Assembly: GCA_963576735.1 (NCBI GenBank)
Contig: OY755175.1
Span: 6,526,401 to 6,590,400 of the forward strand
DNA: 64,000 nt
Origin: Bedellia somnulentella
Lineage: Eukaryota > Arthropoda > Insecta > Lepidoptera > Bedelliidae
Direction of reading: 5' to 3'
Shown here: piece by piece, positions 54,016 to 64,000 of the stretch
Layout of the letters: every line of letters begins with the position of its first letter
How positions within the stretch are numbered: position 1 is the first letter of the stretch
Notes under the pieces: generated by a model
What the model saw: the letters and a program-made list of their open reading frames with translations, nothing else
Told to the model about the DNA's origin: nothing
The model's database searches: none
Translations under genes and position numbers: made by a program

Positions 54016-54423
54016 CCTTTTTTCTGTGATTTTTTAATGAAAATAATGTTTTAGTCACACGCTTTATTACTCTTGATTCTTCCATTTTATATATTTCTTA
54101 ATTCTAAAGATACTTATGATAATTATTGTACAACGTTAACTGACTGTAGTAAAAAATGATTTTACTTGGTTTTCGTTGGAAGTAAAGATACATATGAAAT
54201 GTCCTAAATCCTAAACCTATACTCAATGTTATTAAACCAAAAAAGGTTAGCTAGTCTTAAAATTCGAAATTTTGAAAGTTTCGTGGATTAATTTCAGTAA
54301 ATAAAATATGTTTGGTTCGGGTTATTTAAAAAATGCAGCGCAATTATTCACCTTGACGGGGTAGATATTTGGAGTTAACGAAATATTTTATTTCCTATTT
54401 CTAGCCTGCCTGTCTCATGGACG

Positions 54424-54600
54424 GATATTGCAGGCTTGAATCACCTGATTATCCGAAAATTAAGATGGCATCATACTAATTTTCTTCGTGTGTTCGTTCG
54501 TAATGTGCTTCGGAGGGCACGTTAAGCCGTCGGTCCCGTCCCGACTACTATATTACGGTAGTAGTCGTTAGTCTGCCAACCCGCAATGGACCTGACCAAC
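54424..54600 (+). repeat. Dispersed SINE-like repeat ('gcttcggagggcacgttaag')
   Basis: Contains gtgcttcggagggcacgtta and agccgtcggtcccg, a segment that recurs widely in Lepidoptera. Family name not assigned. Confidence 0.55.
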
Positions 54601-54869
54601 GTTTTTTATTTTATACGCCAAATAATTCTACAAAAAATTACGAGAAAAACTGTGTTTTTACTTTTTTCATTGCTTAAAAAATGGCTGAAATATTTAGTTT
54701 TAAAGTGTGCATTTTCGGCCGACGGACTTGCGGTTGGCGCGGGAAAGTAGCGATGTGACGTCACAATCACAACCCCGGCCATTCGTCGCTCACGCTTACG
54801 TACGCATGGAGTTTTGTAGTTTTGTGATACAAAATAGCAAATAAATACTGTACTGTGACTCGGTGTTTC

Positions 54870-55535
54870 AACTACATACATACGGCTATTAATCCCTAGA
54901 AGGGGTAGACAGAGCTGGTGGTGATGGGTCTCCGACCGCATCGCCCAAAAATCCATTTAAAACCCCAATACCCCTAGTCGCCTCTAACGTATACCCGCGG
55001 TAAGAAAGAGGGGTAGTGCTATTCTAAGCCACACTACACAACTCTACAGTTAAAACACCAGATAAACTCTTTTTTTATGTGCCTATTATTATTACCTATT
55101 ATACGATACTATCAAGAGCCACTTTATTGCTTACAAATATGCACGGCTATAAATCCCTTGAAGGAGTAACCAGAGCTAGGGAATCAGAAATTCCTCAGCT
55201 ACTTTTGGAAGTTCCGCGGGGAAAAGGTGGTGAAATAAAGTTTCTTAAAAGAAAATATCCCTTTAAAGCCCCAATATCGTTAGTCACATCTTACGAACAC
55301 CCACCGAAAGAAATAGGGTAGTGCTATTCTAAGCCGACACCACACGGCCACTTAAACATAAAATATAATCACGACTATAAAACTGAAAAAAAAAGGTTGC
55401 CAAAGCTTCAAAATTAGGAATTTGTTAGCTACTTTTGGAACTTGAGTGGGGAAAGATTGAACAATCGCCGCGTCGTCTAATATTCTCCTAGAATAAAGCG
55501 CCTAATTTTCAAAGTCACCTTTTATTAACCTTACT
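54870..55535 (-). repeat. Three decayed family-B copies in tandem
   Basis: About 54874-55045 (with an internal deletion), 55138-55350 and 55375-55530, all minus-oriented and increasingly diverged. Separate insertions by their differing ends. Confidence 0.65.
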
Positions 55536-56448
55536 AATAAATAAAGAAAAGAAAATATTTCTACACCAGCGGTGAAAAAAAACAATCGAAAAAAAGTTTC
55601 CTTTATTTATTAATAATATGTATTATAAATATTGGATAGTAATATTAGATTAAATGTACCTACAAAAGGTTTCCATTAACAAAAATATTCAAATTTTATT
55701 ACCCTTGTGAACAAACGAGGTAGTGCTATTCTGTGCCGACAGTACACAGATAATATTAAACAATCACCAACAACAACAATAATGTTCTATTTCATTTAGT
55801 TATTCTCAATTTCTAAAGGTGATTTAAATTTGTTACTTCAGCTATCGGGCAGGAAGTATTTGTAACAATTCAACTCTCAAAACTCAAACTTTCACACAGT
55901 TATCCCCGTAGGGGTCGGCAAAATAGCTATTATTTAAGTTACTTTATTATAAACAAGCATATAAAAGGAATAAATAAAGAAACAATCGCACTATTCCCAC
56001 ACTTCGCGCAGTGGCAATGACCGGCCGGCTCACGGGTTGTGACGTAAAATTAAATAGCGCTCGAAATCTGAAGATTTGAAAACGGGGTTGAACTTCTCGA
56101 GGTCGCTGCTTCGGAAATACTGCATGTTTTGACGTGAAATAAAAACGATTGTAATATAAATGATAAAAACTAAAGTTTCAAGTGCATTTGGTACAGATAT
56201 TTTGACCCATTTGTGTTCTCCATTGGCCAGCGTGGTGGACTCTGGCCAAATCGCCCTATATAGGGTAGGCTCGAGCCCCGCGGTGGGGACATATATGGGT
56301 TGTGAGAGAAAAAACCTGCCTGTCTCATGCATTTCTATTCTACCTATACAAGCCCTGGCCAAGATATTTACTATTATTCCATCTACTATTCTGTTAGGAT
56401 TAATATAGCTTCTAAGTATGGAGCATTCTGTATGATAATTATTAGATA
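55536..56448. other. Intergenic with repeat scraps
   Basis: Small pieces of families A and B (for example gttatccccgtaggggtcgg near 55900) and the 'ggccagcgtggtggactctg' dispersed repeat (56220-56300). No exon was recognised. Confidence 0.45.
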
Positions 56449-57315
56449 GGGCTGTGTGGAGTCGGCTTAGAATAGCACTACTATGAATTGCAATACTCCA
56501 TTTGAGGCTTTTTAAGTGATGTTTGGTTCATGCGGTGGGGGACCTATCACCAACCACCTTCATTTTACTAACGGACTGAGGAATTTCTTATTTTTAAGCT
56601 CCGGCCACCCTTTCTAGGGATTTCTAGCCGTGAGTATATGCTTATGAATTGTAGGGCTAATGCTATCATCAGACGTCACACATATGACAAATTGGTATAA
56701 GCCCGATTTGGAATTTGAGCTCTCACTTGTCTGCATGATAGCCGGCGTTGGGATGTGACGACCCTTATCTAATAGATCAGCTTGCCATTCCAGCAATGCA
56801 ACTAGTCAGCGCTTGAGTTTGTAGATATGAGACCGTGTCTACAAACTAATCCTAGTTAAGAATAGGGTATAACGGTCTTATCCGGGGCAAGTGAGCGAAA
56901 GCCGGGTCTCTTAACGCTCATCGTAAAATAGAAAGAGCGAATAGGTCCGCTACCCTTGGTTTACGTTGGGGCGTTTCTGTAATTGGGGCTAGACGTGACA
57001 GCATGCGGTCCCCCAACCGCCGCAGACCACCCAGTCGGTCTGCGTGACCATCTTCACCACCAAACATAACATATCATAACAAACATATACTCACGGCTTT
57101 AAATCCCTGGACGGGGTAACCAGAGCTAAGGAATTAGAAATTCCTCAGCCACTTTTGGAAATTGAATGGGGAAAAGATGGTAAAATAAAGGTTGTTGGTA
57201 AAGGTAAAAAAGGGGTAAAAAAAAATTCCCTTAATGGCCCCAATACCGTTAGTCGCCTCTTACGTACACCCACCGGAAGAATTGGGGTAGTGCTATTCTA
57301 AGCAGACACTACAGC
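56449..57315. repeat. Family-B copies around an old family-A head and an unknown GC-richer block
   Basis: Plus family B at 56449-56643; decayed minus family-A head at about 56660-56760; minus family B at 57080-57315. The block 56780-57060 (ggtcttatccggggcaagtg; catgcggtcccccaaccgcc) is GC-richer and not recognised; it may be a LINE 5' region. Confidence 0.55.
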
Positions 57316-57346
57316 TTTATACACACACCAAATAGCGTGGTATCGG

Positions 57347-57635
57347 TTGGGACTGGGGCAACTCAGTCTCACCAAGCAGGAAAAAAACAGGGGGCGCCTA
57401 GAGCTTACTTGCATAACACTAGTGGTGCGGAAAGCGATTGGGCAAGTCTTTCTGGATAAGGATTTGATGAGAATGGCTTTTAAAGGAACGAAACTGGAAT
57501 ATCGCCAAGTGTCTCTGTATAGGAGGCCGCGCTGGTGTCTCGAGTTCCTCGCAGCAACAAGGTTCGGGATGTTGTTAGGCGGTAAAGAACATTATGATGC
57601 CCTCATTTTTAAACAGCACCATAGACCTTTGGGAT
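57347..57635 (+). other. Unassigned open stretch next to an R4/Dong-like fragment
   Basis: A continuous frame (MGLGQLSLTKQEKNRG to RRIDCMSLC) runs across this block and into the neighbouring retroelement fragment, so it is probably not a gene. Similarity is not recognised. It may be flanking genomic DNA or part of another element. Confidence 0.3.
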
Positions 57636-57874
57636 ACGGCTTTTCTCTTTGGCGCCGCATTGACTGTATGTCACTTTGTTGATATCAGGAGGTCGGCAAC
57701 AAGTGTTTGCGGCTCCCGCCAGTCTGGCGGTACTAGCCCGAGAAAAAACTAGAGCAGCCTTGATGAGGCGGATTGAAAGCCGTATCACAAAGGCCAGAAT
57801 CCTCACCAGCAAACTGACCAGCTTCAGATCATGACACATTTGGCCGAGGGTGGTGCGGTTCATCAGGGAGGAAA
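57636..57874 (+). mobile_element. 5'-end fragment of the R4/Dong-like element
   Basis: Matches the reverse complement of about 10605-10841 (for example gatgaggcggattgaaagcc and gtatcacaa), starting with the same acggctt terminus. Only the first ~240 bp is present. Confidence 0.8.
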
Positions 57875-58190
57875 TCCGCTTAAAATAATATTTGTATTGC
57901 CTTTATCTAAGCTCTCAACAAGCAGCTTTTCCCTGATACATAAGAGCGGTCGTAAATCACCACCTTCTAATTACCAGCTTATTGGGTCCCATTTTCAGTA
58001 TAAATCAAGAAAATGAGTCATGTTTTTATATTTTTTTAGTGAGTGCAAAGTATATAGGCATCCTATGCGATGCGATCGATGCGCGATGCTATCCTATACA
58101 AGTGCGATTGAATATGTAGTCAAACTCAAAAGTGATTTTATTGCACTTGTTAGCGGGTACAATAAACTAGCACTTGAATAGGAATAATGC

Positions 58191-58440
58191 TGTGTAGTGT
58201 CGGCTTAGAATAGCACTACCCCGTTTCTACCGATGGGTGAACGTAAGAGGCGACTAACGGTATTGGGGCTTTTAAGGTATTTTTGGGCGATGCGGTTAGA
58301 GACCCATCACTAAAAACCTTTATTTTTACCATCTTTTCCCCACTCAACTTCCAAAAGCGGCTGAGGAATTTATAATTCCTTAGCTCTGGCTACCCCTTAT
58401 AGGGAAATATAGCCGTGAGTATATGTATGTATGTATGTTG
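58191..58440 (+). repeat. Family-B repeat, full length, (ATGT)n end
   Basis: Starts gctgtgtagtgtcggcttag and ends gtgagtatatgtatgtatgt. Well-preserved plus copy. Confidence 0.82.
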
Positions 58441-58771
58441 AATAGGTTTCGAAATCCATATTGTTTACATACTATCTGCAAAAAGGGACTATGAGGGGGA
58501 CCACGGGTAATACAATAATTAAGGTTCTGGCAGAAAATCAATGGTAAAGGTTTATATATATTTCTTGCCTTAGCTGTATTGCTGAGCCAGATTCCTATTC
58601 TTGCCTCTTATTCGCTTTGCACTATTTTTAAACTGGATTTTAATATGTTGTTTTGTTTTTATTTCTAGTTATACTTTGACTTTAATTGGTTTTATTTTTA
58701 TACCTGTTTTACAAATTTTGTTTTCTTTTATAGGAGGCTTCGAATTCGAATAAATCACTTCTTTTTCTTAT

Positions 58772-59035
58772 CATAGGGGAGCATTCTCGGCCCCTGCTCT
58801 TTCTGGTGTTGGAACAGCAAAGATATACTGGCCAGTACACCCCGCTGTGTACCAAACTAGAATTTGTATACTTACCTTGAGAAATTATTTAATACTGCGA
58901 TGTATGAATGTGAGAGATGCAGCTAGTGAGTCTGCATAAGTGTAGTACCTCTGTACCCTCACGCTAGTGTACCTCAATAAATTGTAGCATCTCCTTCTGA
59001 AGATGCTGAGTTATTTTGTTATGCTGATGGTATCA
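58772..59035 (+). pseudogene. Decayed reverse transcriptase remnant
   Basis: ggggagcattctcggccc still spells the GSILGP block of LINE reverse transcriptases, and about 230 bp on, tattttgttatgctgatggt spells FCYADG, the catalytic block. Frames differ between the two, so it is a relic. Confidence 0.5.
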
Positions 59036-59044
59036 TCATGATAG

Positions 59045-59390
59045 TATTACTAGCTACCCATTGAGCTATCACAGTTATCATGCAAACAACTGGTGTTCAA
59101 ATCCCAGATCTGGCCTACACCAATTTGTCTATTCTAGACCTTAGACTATTTATCATGGTTGTTAATGGTGAGGGCAAACATTGTGAGGAAACCAACATGG
59201 CTGAGTTGTTAGTCATGTGACAGTGTATTCATATAAAACAGCTATAGGCCTGAACCATATCACGTGAGTACACTGTCTATGCAAAATGTGGGTACTCTGA
59301 ACACCAGGTGACAGTCACTTAATGTTCAGAAGGATTAGTACCTCTGCCAAGCCCTTCGGAGATATTCGGCATGAACATTTATGTTTACTA
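59045..59390 (+). repeat. Family-A SINE, diverged
   Basis: Head tgagctatcacagttatcat, body acaccaatttgtctattcta through cgtgagtacactgtctatgc, tail cggcatgaacatttatgttt. Confidence 0.8.
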
Positions 59391-60683
59391 CTAGCTGTAA
59401 TTTGAACATTACATAATGGGTGCAGGTTACAAACAGTTGCAACAGAATAGCTTACAATCTATTAACCAATTTATTACGTTGGTTGTCACACATAAATCAA
59501 ACTATGTTTTCATAAGCAGCACAATGGTTTTAGTTAGATAAATCAATCCCAATTTATGCTATAGAAAACCATTTACTCACTTAGGTAGCCAGATCATAAA
59601 ACAATGACAAATTATAAAATAAAATATTGATTCTGCAGGATGGATATATGGACAGGAAATATTAGATTTGAGAAAAACATCTTACCAGTTAGTAATATGT
59701 CAAAGAAAGTAAACACCAGTTAAAAATGTGTCAATTTATTAACAGACAAAATCGGATATTTTTAATACTAAAGGATAGCTGGTTGCCTCTATTCCGAATG
59801 GTACATTTTCGGACTGATTAGATTAGTTAAAAATCATGTCTAGCTCTTGGAATGTATCACCCTGATACAATGATTGTTGTATGGAGTAAGTTGTCTGATA
59901 TCTTGATCATAACATTGACATAGTGTAGGTTAGTGATAATATATCACGCAATTTAAGTTCTAGTAAATAAAAATATGAAGGGTACAATTAGTATTATCAA
60001 GAAAGAAGAAGTTAGTTAGTATATATTGGTTCAAACACTTTAATACTTAGTTTGGTGCAGCTGGAGATGTTAAATGGGCATATACATATACTGATGCCAT
60101 TAGTTCCTAATGTTACAGTTTAACCAATATAATATTTACAATTTTCATTCAATGTCCATAATAGTAGTTACACATTATAAATTTTAGGTAATGCAATTTT
60201 CTTGATAAACTTTAAAAGGTCCCTCATATGCTGAAATATGACGCAACAAACTTGAATACTGGCAATGTTTTCTTTCAATAATGAAATTCTAACATTATGT
60301 CAACATATACTAAAACATACCATTACTCTGTATAATTTAAGTATGTACATATTAACCCCTCAACTGTGTTGTCACGGATCCTTGACAAAATTTCTTGAAG
60401 AATCTTTTATGTAATTTAAATTTCGAATAATATCCAACAGACAAAAGGTTAAAACTATAGAAAAACAAAATTTGAAACCTCAATCCAGTTTTGTCTCATT
60501 ATCTCAATTCCTTCATCTACCAAATCCATTCAGGGCTATATCAGAAGCACTATTGACCCACACTACATCACATCATTGAAATCACAAAAATCAAAATTTA
60601 ACTTACACTTATCACAAATTATCTCAAACACATTAAATCCCTACTTTACTTTTATACAATGAATCCAATATAACTTAATTAAT
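59391..60683. other. AT-rich region downstream of SNRPB
   Basis: Probably holds the SNRPB 3' UTR on the minus strand. aataaa-type signals on minus lie near 59731 and 59468. No repeats of families A-C and no exon were seen. Confidence 0.45.
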
Positions 60684-61335
60684 TTAATATCTACGTCCAC
60701 CGGGTGGCCCGCGTCCTACAGGCCCACCACGTCCCATACCTGGAGGGACTCCCATCATTCCAGGTGGTGGGCCACCCATCATAGGTCCACCTCTCATCTG
60801 TGGTGGGGCAGATAATTGACCTCTAGCTCCAGGGGCCATATGTTGTTGAGATGGTCCACCGACACCTCTGGCGGGTCCCTGGAGTCCAGGAGGCGGACCA
60901 CCAGGGCCGGAACCACGGCCTGCTACTCTTCCTGCTCCGGGCCCACCAATGGCTCCAGGTAAGGGCACTCGAGGTAATCCTTCTTCAGGCGGTGGAGGGC
61001 CTTCAATAGTTAGAGATACAATGTTTTCACCTCGTAATAGAACAAATCCCAAAGTTCTTTTCTCTTCCCGTTCAGTAGTTTTAGAGGTTTTGGATTTAAT
61101 TTTTCTGAATTCTTCACAATCTCCCAGGATTAGATTCATATGCTTGTCGAAAGCTTTAAAGGTTCCAATAAAAGTACGCGAGTCTTGAAGTATTACCCTG
61201 ACCCGGTAATTTATATGTTGGAGCATCTTATTGTTTTTGCCGATCGTCTGGAATACAAACATAATTTGAGTATAAATAAGTTGCAAGACAAAACATTCGT
61301 AAAATAATAAACAAGATTTGGAGGTAACAAACCAT
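60684..61335 (-). CDS. SNRPB: SNRPB / SmB core spliceosomal protein, complete
   Basis: Minus strand. Exon 60684-61247 (ending RGPPGGRRY, stop at 60684) carries everything but the initiator: [40 protein letters not shown] and LGDCEEF form the Sm1 part; [20 protein letters not shown] the Sm2 part; then a Gly/Pro/Arg/Met-rich tail ([16 protein letters not shown]) with RG repeats that are arginine-methylation sites in the family. The start is an ATG at 61333-61335 placed directly against a GT donor, joined over an 85-bp intron, giving M-TIGKNNK as in SmB proteins; 188 residues in all. Family knowledge: SmB binds the Sm site of U1, U2, U4 and U5 snRNAs in the heptameric ring. Without the tiny exon an upstream in-frame start would add residues foreign to SmB. 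Confidence 0.94.
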
Positions 61336-62289
61336 TTTGAGGAATGGATTACGCCAATAATATTCGATAAATTTATTTAAACTATGAAATTATTTGTTTA
61401 CAAGCCGCCAAATCCGGCGGAATCACACAGAGTATAAAACAGACGATGACAGTGACAGGACAGACCAGACAGACAGAATGATAATAATCTATGAAAATGG
61501 AAAACTTAGTTAGTCACAGATTTCAATATTGGTACATTAACACAGTTTATGCATATAGAGTAAGTAGATAGGTACCCAAGTACAAGTAACTTTGACGTTC
61601 ACTCGAAGGCATAACATAACATAACATATACTCACGGCTATAAATCCCTAGAAGGGGTAGCCAGAGCTAAGGAATTAGAAATTCCTCAGCCACTTTTGGA
61701 AATGTGAGTGGGGAAAAGATGGTAAATGTAAAGGTTGTTCGTGATGAGTTTCCAACCGCATCGCCCAAAAATTCCTTAAAAGCCCCAATACCGTTAGTCG
61801 CCTCGTATGTACACCCATCGGTAGAAACTGGGTAGTGCTATTCTAAGCCGACACTACACTCACTCGAAGGCACCTTTTTGTTATTAATTTTTAACATCTC
61901 CCTTAAATTTATTCCAACAAGGTTGGAATGTTTTGGAAGGTGCTTAGATGTAGATGTCGAACTGTCTAACGCAGAGTTCATCTAAATTACCATGAATTCG
62001 CGGTGACACCTATCTAGTCAAAGTAGACATGAGTACCTCCTATTAGTTGAAGTACGTTTGGCAAATATTTCCCTACTGTGCTCTTGTCTTTACGGACACC
62101 TTCCGAATGGATATAGGAGTTGATCACTTGCACCCATGGAAATACTATCTAAACAGGACTTCGCACTAGCGTCCCAAAGTGTCCTGAACAAGGATGGCTA
62201 ACTAGATAGCTGTGTCTCGTTTTAAGTAGGGTGACCATCTGTTGGTGTTTTAATGAGATTTCCTCTAAAAGTTTCAAAAACACTTATAT
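61336..62289. other. SNRPB upstream region with family-B copy
   Basis: 5' UTR/promoter of SNRPB is expected at 61336-61500. A minus family-B copy is at 61611-61857. Near 62088-62113 a 26-base segment resembles the LINE/mariner junction at 17233 and 45090. No exon was recognised. Confidence 0.5.
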
Positions 62290-62545
62290 TTACATACATT
62301 CATATTTTTGATTAGTAGATTGTAAAAGAGAGGGTAGCCGATGCTTGAGAATTAACATTTCCTCAGCCACTTTTTAAAGTTGAGTAAAGAAGGAATTGTA
62401 AGTAAAGGATGGTAGTATTTAAATAATGATAAAGTATCTAGTAAATAACTTCAAAAGCCCCAAACCAAAAGCCTAAGCTGCTTTTTACGACGGGCGGGTA
62501 GAAAAATATTTGTGCTATGTTAAGTCGACACTACACGGCATCTTA
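62290..62545 (-). repeat. Diverged family-B copy
   Basis: Minus copy from tacatacattcatatttttg to gttaagtcgacactacacgg, directly in front of the LINE at 62605. Confidence 0.65.
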
Positions 62546-62604
62546 CTTCACTTATATTATTTATTTGAAATATAAATGTCTTTATTTATTTCTTTCCTAT
62601 ATAA

Positions 62605-63887
62605 ACGGAAAGGGTCACGCCAAGAAGCAAAAAACTACCGTTGTATCAGCCTACTCAGTGTTGTCGGCAAATTGTATGCGAAAGTTCTGATCGAAAGGGT
62701 GATGAAAGAAACGGATGAAAAAATTTGGGATGTACAAGCAGGATTTAGGAAGGGAAAAGGGATGTATGAATCAGGTCTTCTCTTTAAGGTGCATCACAGA
62801 GAAATTTTTGGCAAAAAACCAAAAAGTGTATTGCACCTTCATTGATTTGGAGAAGGCGTATGATAGGGTAGTAAGAAAGTATTTGTGGAAGGTGTTGTCT
62901 AAGTTCGGTTTGGGGAGCCAACTTATACGTGCATTGGAGTCACTCTATGAGGATCCGAATGCATGTGTGAGAGTAAACGGAGAAGACACGGACTGGTTTG
63001 AGATCTCTAGGGGTGTTTGACAGGGTTGTGTGGCTTCTCCGTGGCTCTTCAATTTGTTCATGGACGACTGTTTCAAAGAACTGCGCGAAAGTGATTATGG
63101 ACTGAAAATGAGTGGGTTCATCATTAAATGCCTTTTATACGCTGACGATCAAGTATTACTTGCATCAACGGTAAATGAGTTGCAGGAGATGGTGAACATT
63201 GCGTGTAAGTCTTTCGAAAGAAAGGGAATGAGAGTGAATGTGGACAAAACCAAAACAATGCTTTTTGAAAGAGAGGAAAGTATGACAGAATGTGACATTG
63301 TTATAAATGGTAAGAAAGTGGAACAAGTGAAAGAATTTGTATATCTGGGAAGTTTGTTTACTAGGGATGGAAAACGTGAGGAAGATATTGAAAGGAGAGT
63401 TAAAAAAGGAAACGCGGTGAATGGAGCCATGAACAGTCTGATGTTGAGCCAGTCGTTGGTCAGAAAAGGCTCGAATAGCTGTGCATAATGCTGTTCTGGT
63501 TCCCACGCTGATGTATGGTAGTGAATGTTGGGCATGGTAGAAGAAGCATGAAAGTAGAGTTAATGCAGTGGAAATGAGATCCCTCAGAAGTATATGTAAT
63601 GTAAGGCTGTGTGATAGAGTGAGAAATACTGTGATCCGTGAACGAGTAGGTTTGAAAGATGACGTCGTATGCAAGATAGAAAAAGGAATGTTGAGGTGGT
63701 TTGGGCACATAGACAGGATGGATGAAAATAAAGTAGCGAAAGAGATATATAGAGCCAATGTGGATGAGATTGTTAGTAGAGAACGGCCTCATAAAACGTT
63801 TCTTGACCAGATAGAAAACGTTCTTATAAAGGCGGGGGTCCGAAGTGAGAAGAATATAAGAGCATCTCGTACATGCTATAGAATAAA

Positions 63888-63890
<3 letters not shown>
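62605..63890 (+). mobile_element. RTE-like LINE relic (reverse transcriptase, 5'-truncated)
   Basis: Reads EAKNYRCISLLSVVGKLYAK, IWDVQAGFRKGKG, CTFIDLEKAYDRV, ISRGV-stop-QGCVASPWLFN, LLYADDQVLLA, VNVDKTKTMLF, VYLGSLFTRDGKREEDIERR, LMYGSECWAW, GMLRWFGHIDRMDENKV. The block order and the RxFGHxxRM tail are those of RTE-type or related insect endonuclease-RTs; the endonuclease half is missing. Defects: frameshift near 62780, TGA at 63018-63020 (a CGA Arg in relatives), frameshift near 63465, TAG at 63538-63540. Dead copy. Confidence 0.85.

Positions 63891-63892
<2 letters not shown>

Positions 63893-63920
<28 letters not shown>
63893..63920. repeat. (TA)n microsatellite
   Basis: About 13 TA units directly after the LINE's end, possibly its tail or target. 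The last 80 bases of the window show nothing else. Confidence 0.7.
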
Positions 63921-63923
<3 letters not shown>

Positions 63924-64000
63924 ATTTACTATAATTACGTATAATTATACACTAGAATCGTAACGGTCACAATAATTTTCACTATATTTCTAAATGTTTT

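Noticed and set aside
57347..57682. Protein-coding gene
   Set aside because: The frame crosses into the R4/Dong-like fragment and has no recognisable domain.

Overview
The window looks like lepidopteran (moth or butterfly) nuclear DNA. The basis is short, well-conserved animal exons with GT-AG introns, AT-rich intergenic DNA, and very dense interspersed repeats of types common in Lepidoptera: tRNA-headed SINEs, a ~240-bp repeat ending in (ATGT)n, mariner, R4/Dong-like, I-like and RTE-like LINE relics. No bacterial, viral or CRISPR signal was seen. Species and chromosome cannot be told from the sequence.

Five genes are recognised with confidence and a sixth in part. In order: (1) a POGLUT2/3 (KDELC) ER protein O-glucosyltransferase on the minus strand, six exons between 2768 and 15470, whose open frame closes exactly at 494 residues ending RDEL; (2) an SS18/SYT-type SWI/SNF co-activator on plus, 18832 to at least 22768, running into a 200-N gap; (3) MAF1, the RNA polymerase III repressor, on minus, four exons, 33490-35850, 220 residues; (4) ATPAF2 (ATP12), the mitochondrial F1 assembly chaperone, on plus, 37829-42888, first exon not found, head to head with MAF1; (5) the last exon of an RBR ubiquitin ligase of RBCK1/HOIL-1 type at 52354-52680, with an unidentified GC-rich exon at 50210-50636 upstream on the same strand, cut by a second 200-N gap; (6) SNRPB/SmB on minus, 60684-61335, whose first coding exon is only the ATG. 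A possible THAP-domain first exon lies at 25844, and a decayed one at 46766.

Most of the rest is transposable-element DNA, much of it nested. The 9.1-kb POGLUT2 intron 2 holds an RLE-type LINE relic, then an I-like LINE whose (TAA)n tail was entered by an R4/Dong-like LINE (11-bp target duplication), which was in turn entered by a SINE. I define two abundant families here: family A (~370-bp tRNA-headed SINE, about a dozen copies) and family B (~240 bp with (ATGT)n end, more than 20 copies). A third SINE type (family C) and one family-A copy occur as fold-back insertions, each inside a single perfect 12-15 bp target duplication. I rate that recurring topology the most unusual feature of the window.

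Other points of interest are a tandem triplication of the 3' splice site of the last ATPAF2 exon, an 822-bp TA-flanked element with ~110-bp inverted ends, and a 5.4-kb interval bounded by ~275-bp inverted repeats that contains the THAP-like exon. The coding genes serve unrelated housekeeping roles (ER glycosylation, chromatin, Pol III control, ATP synthase assembly, ubiquitin signalling, splicing); no pathway links them.
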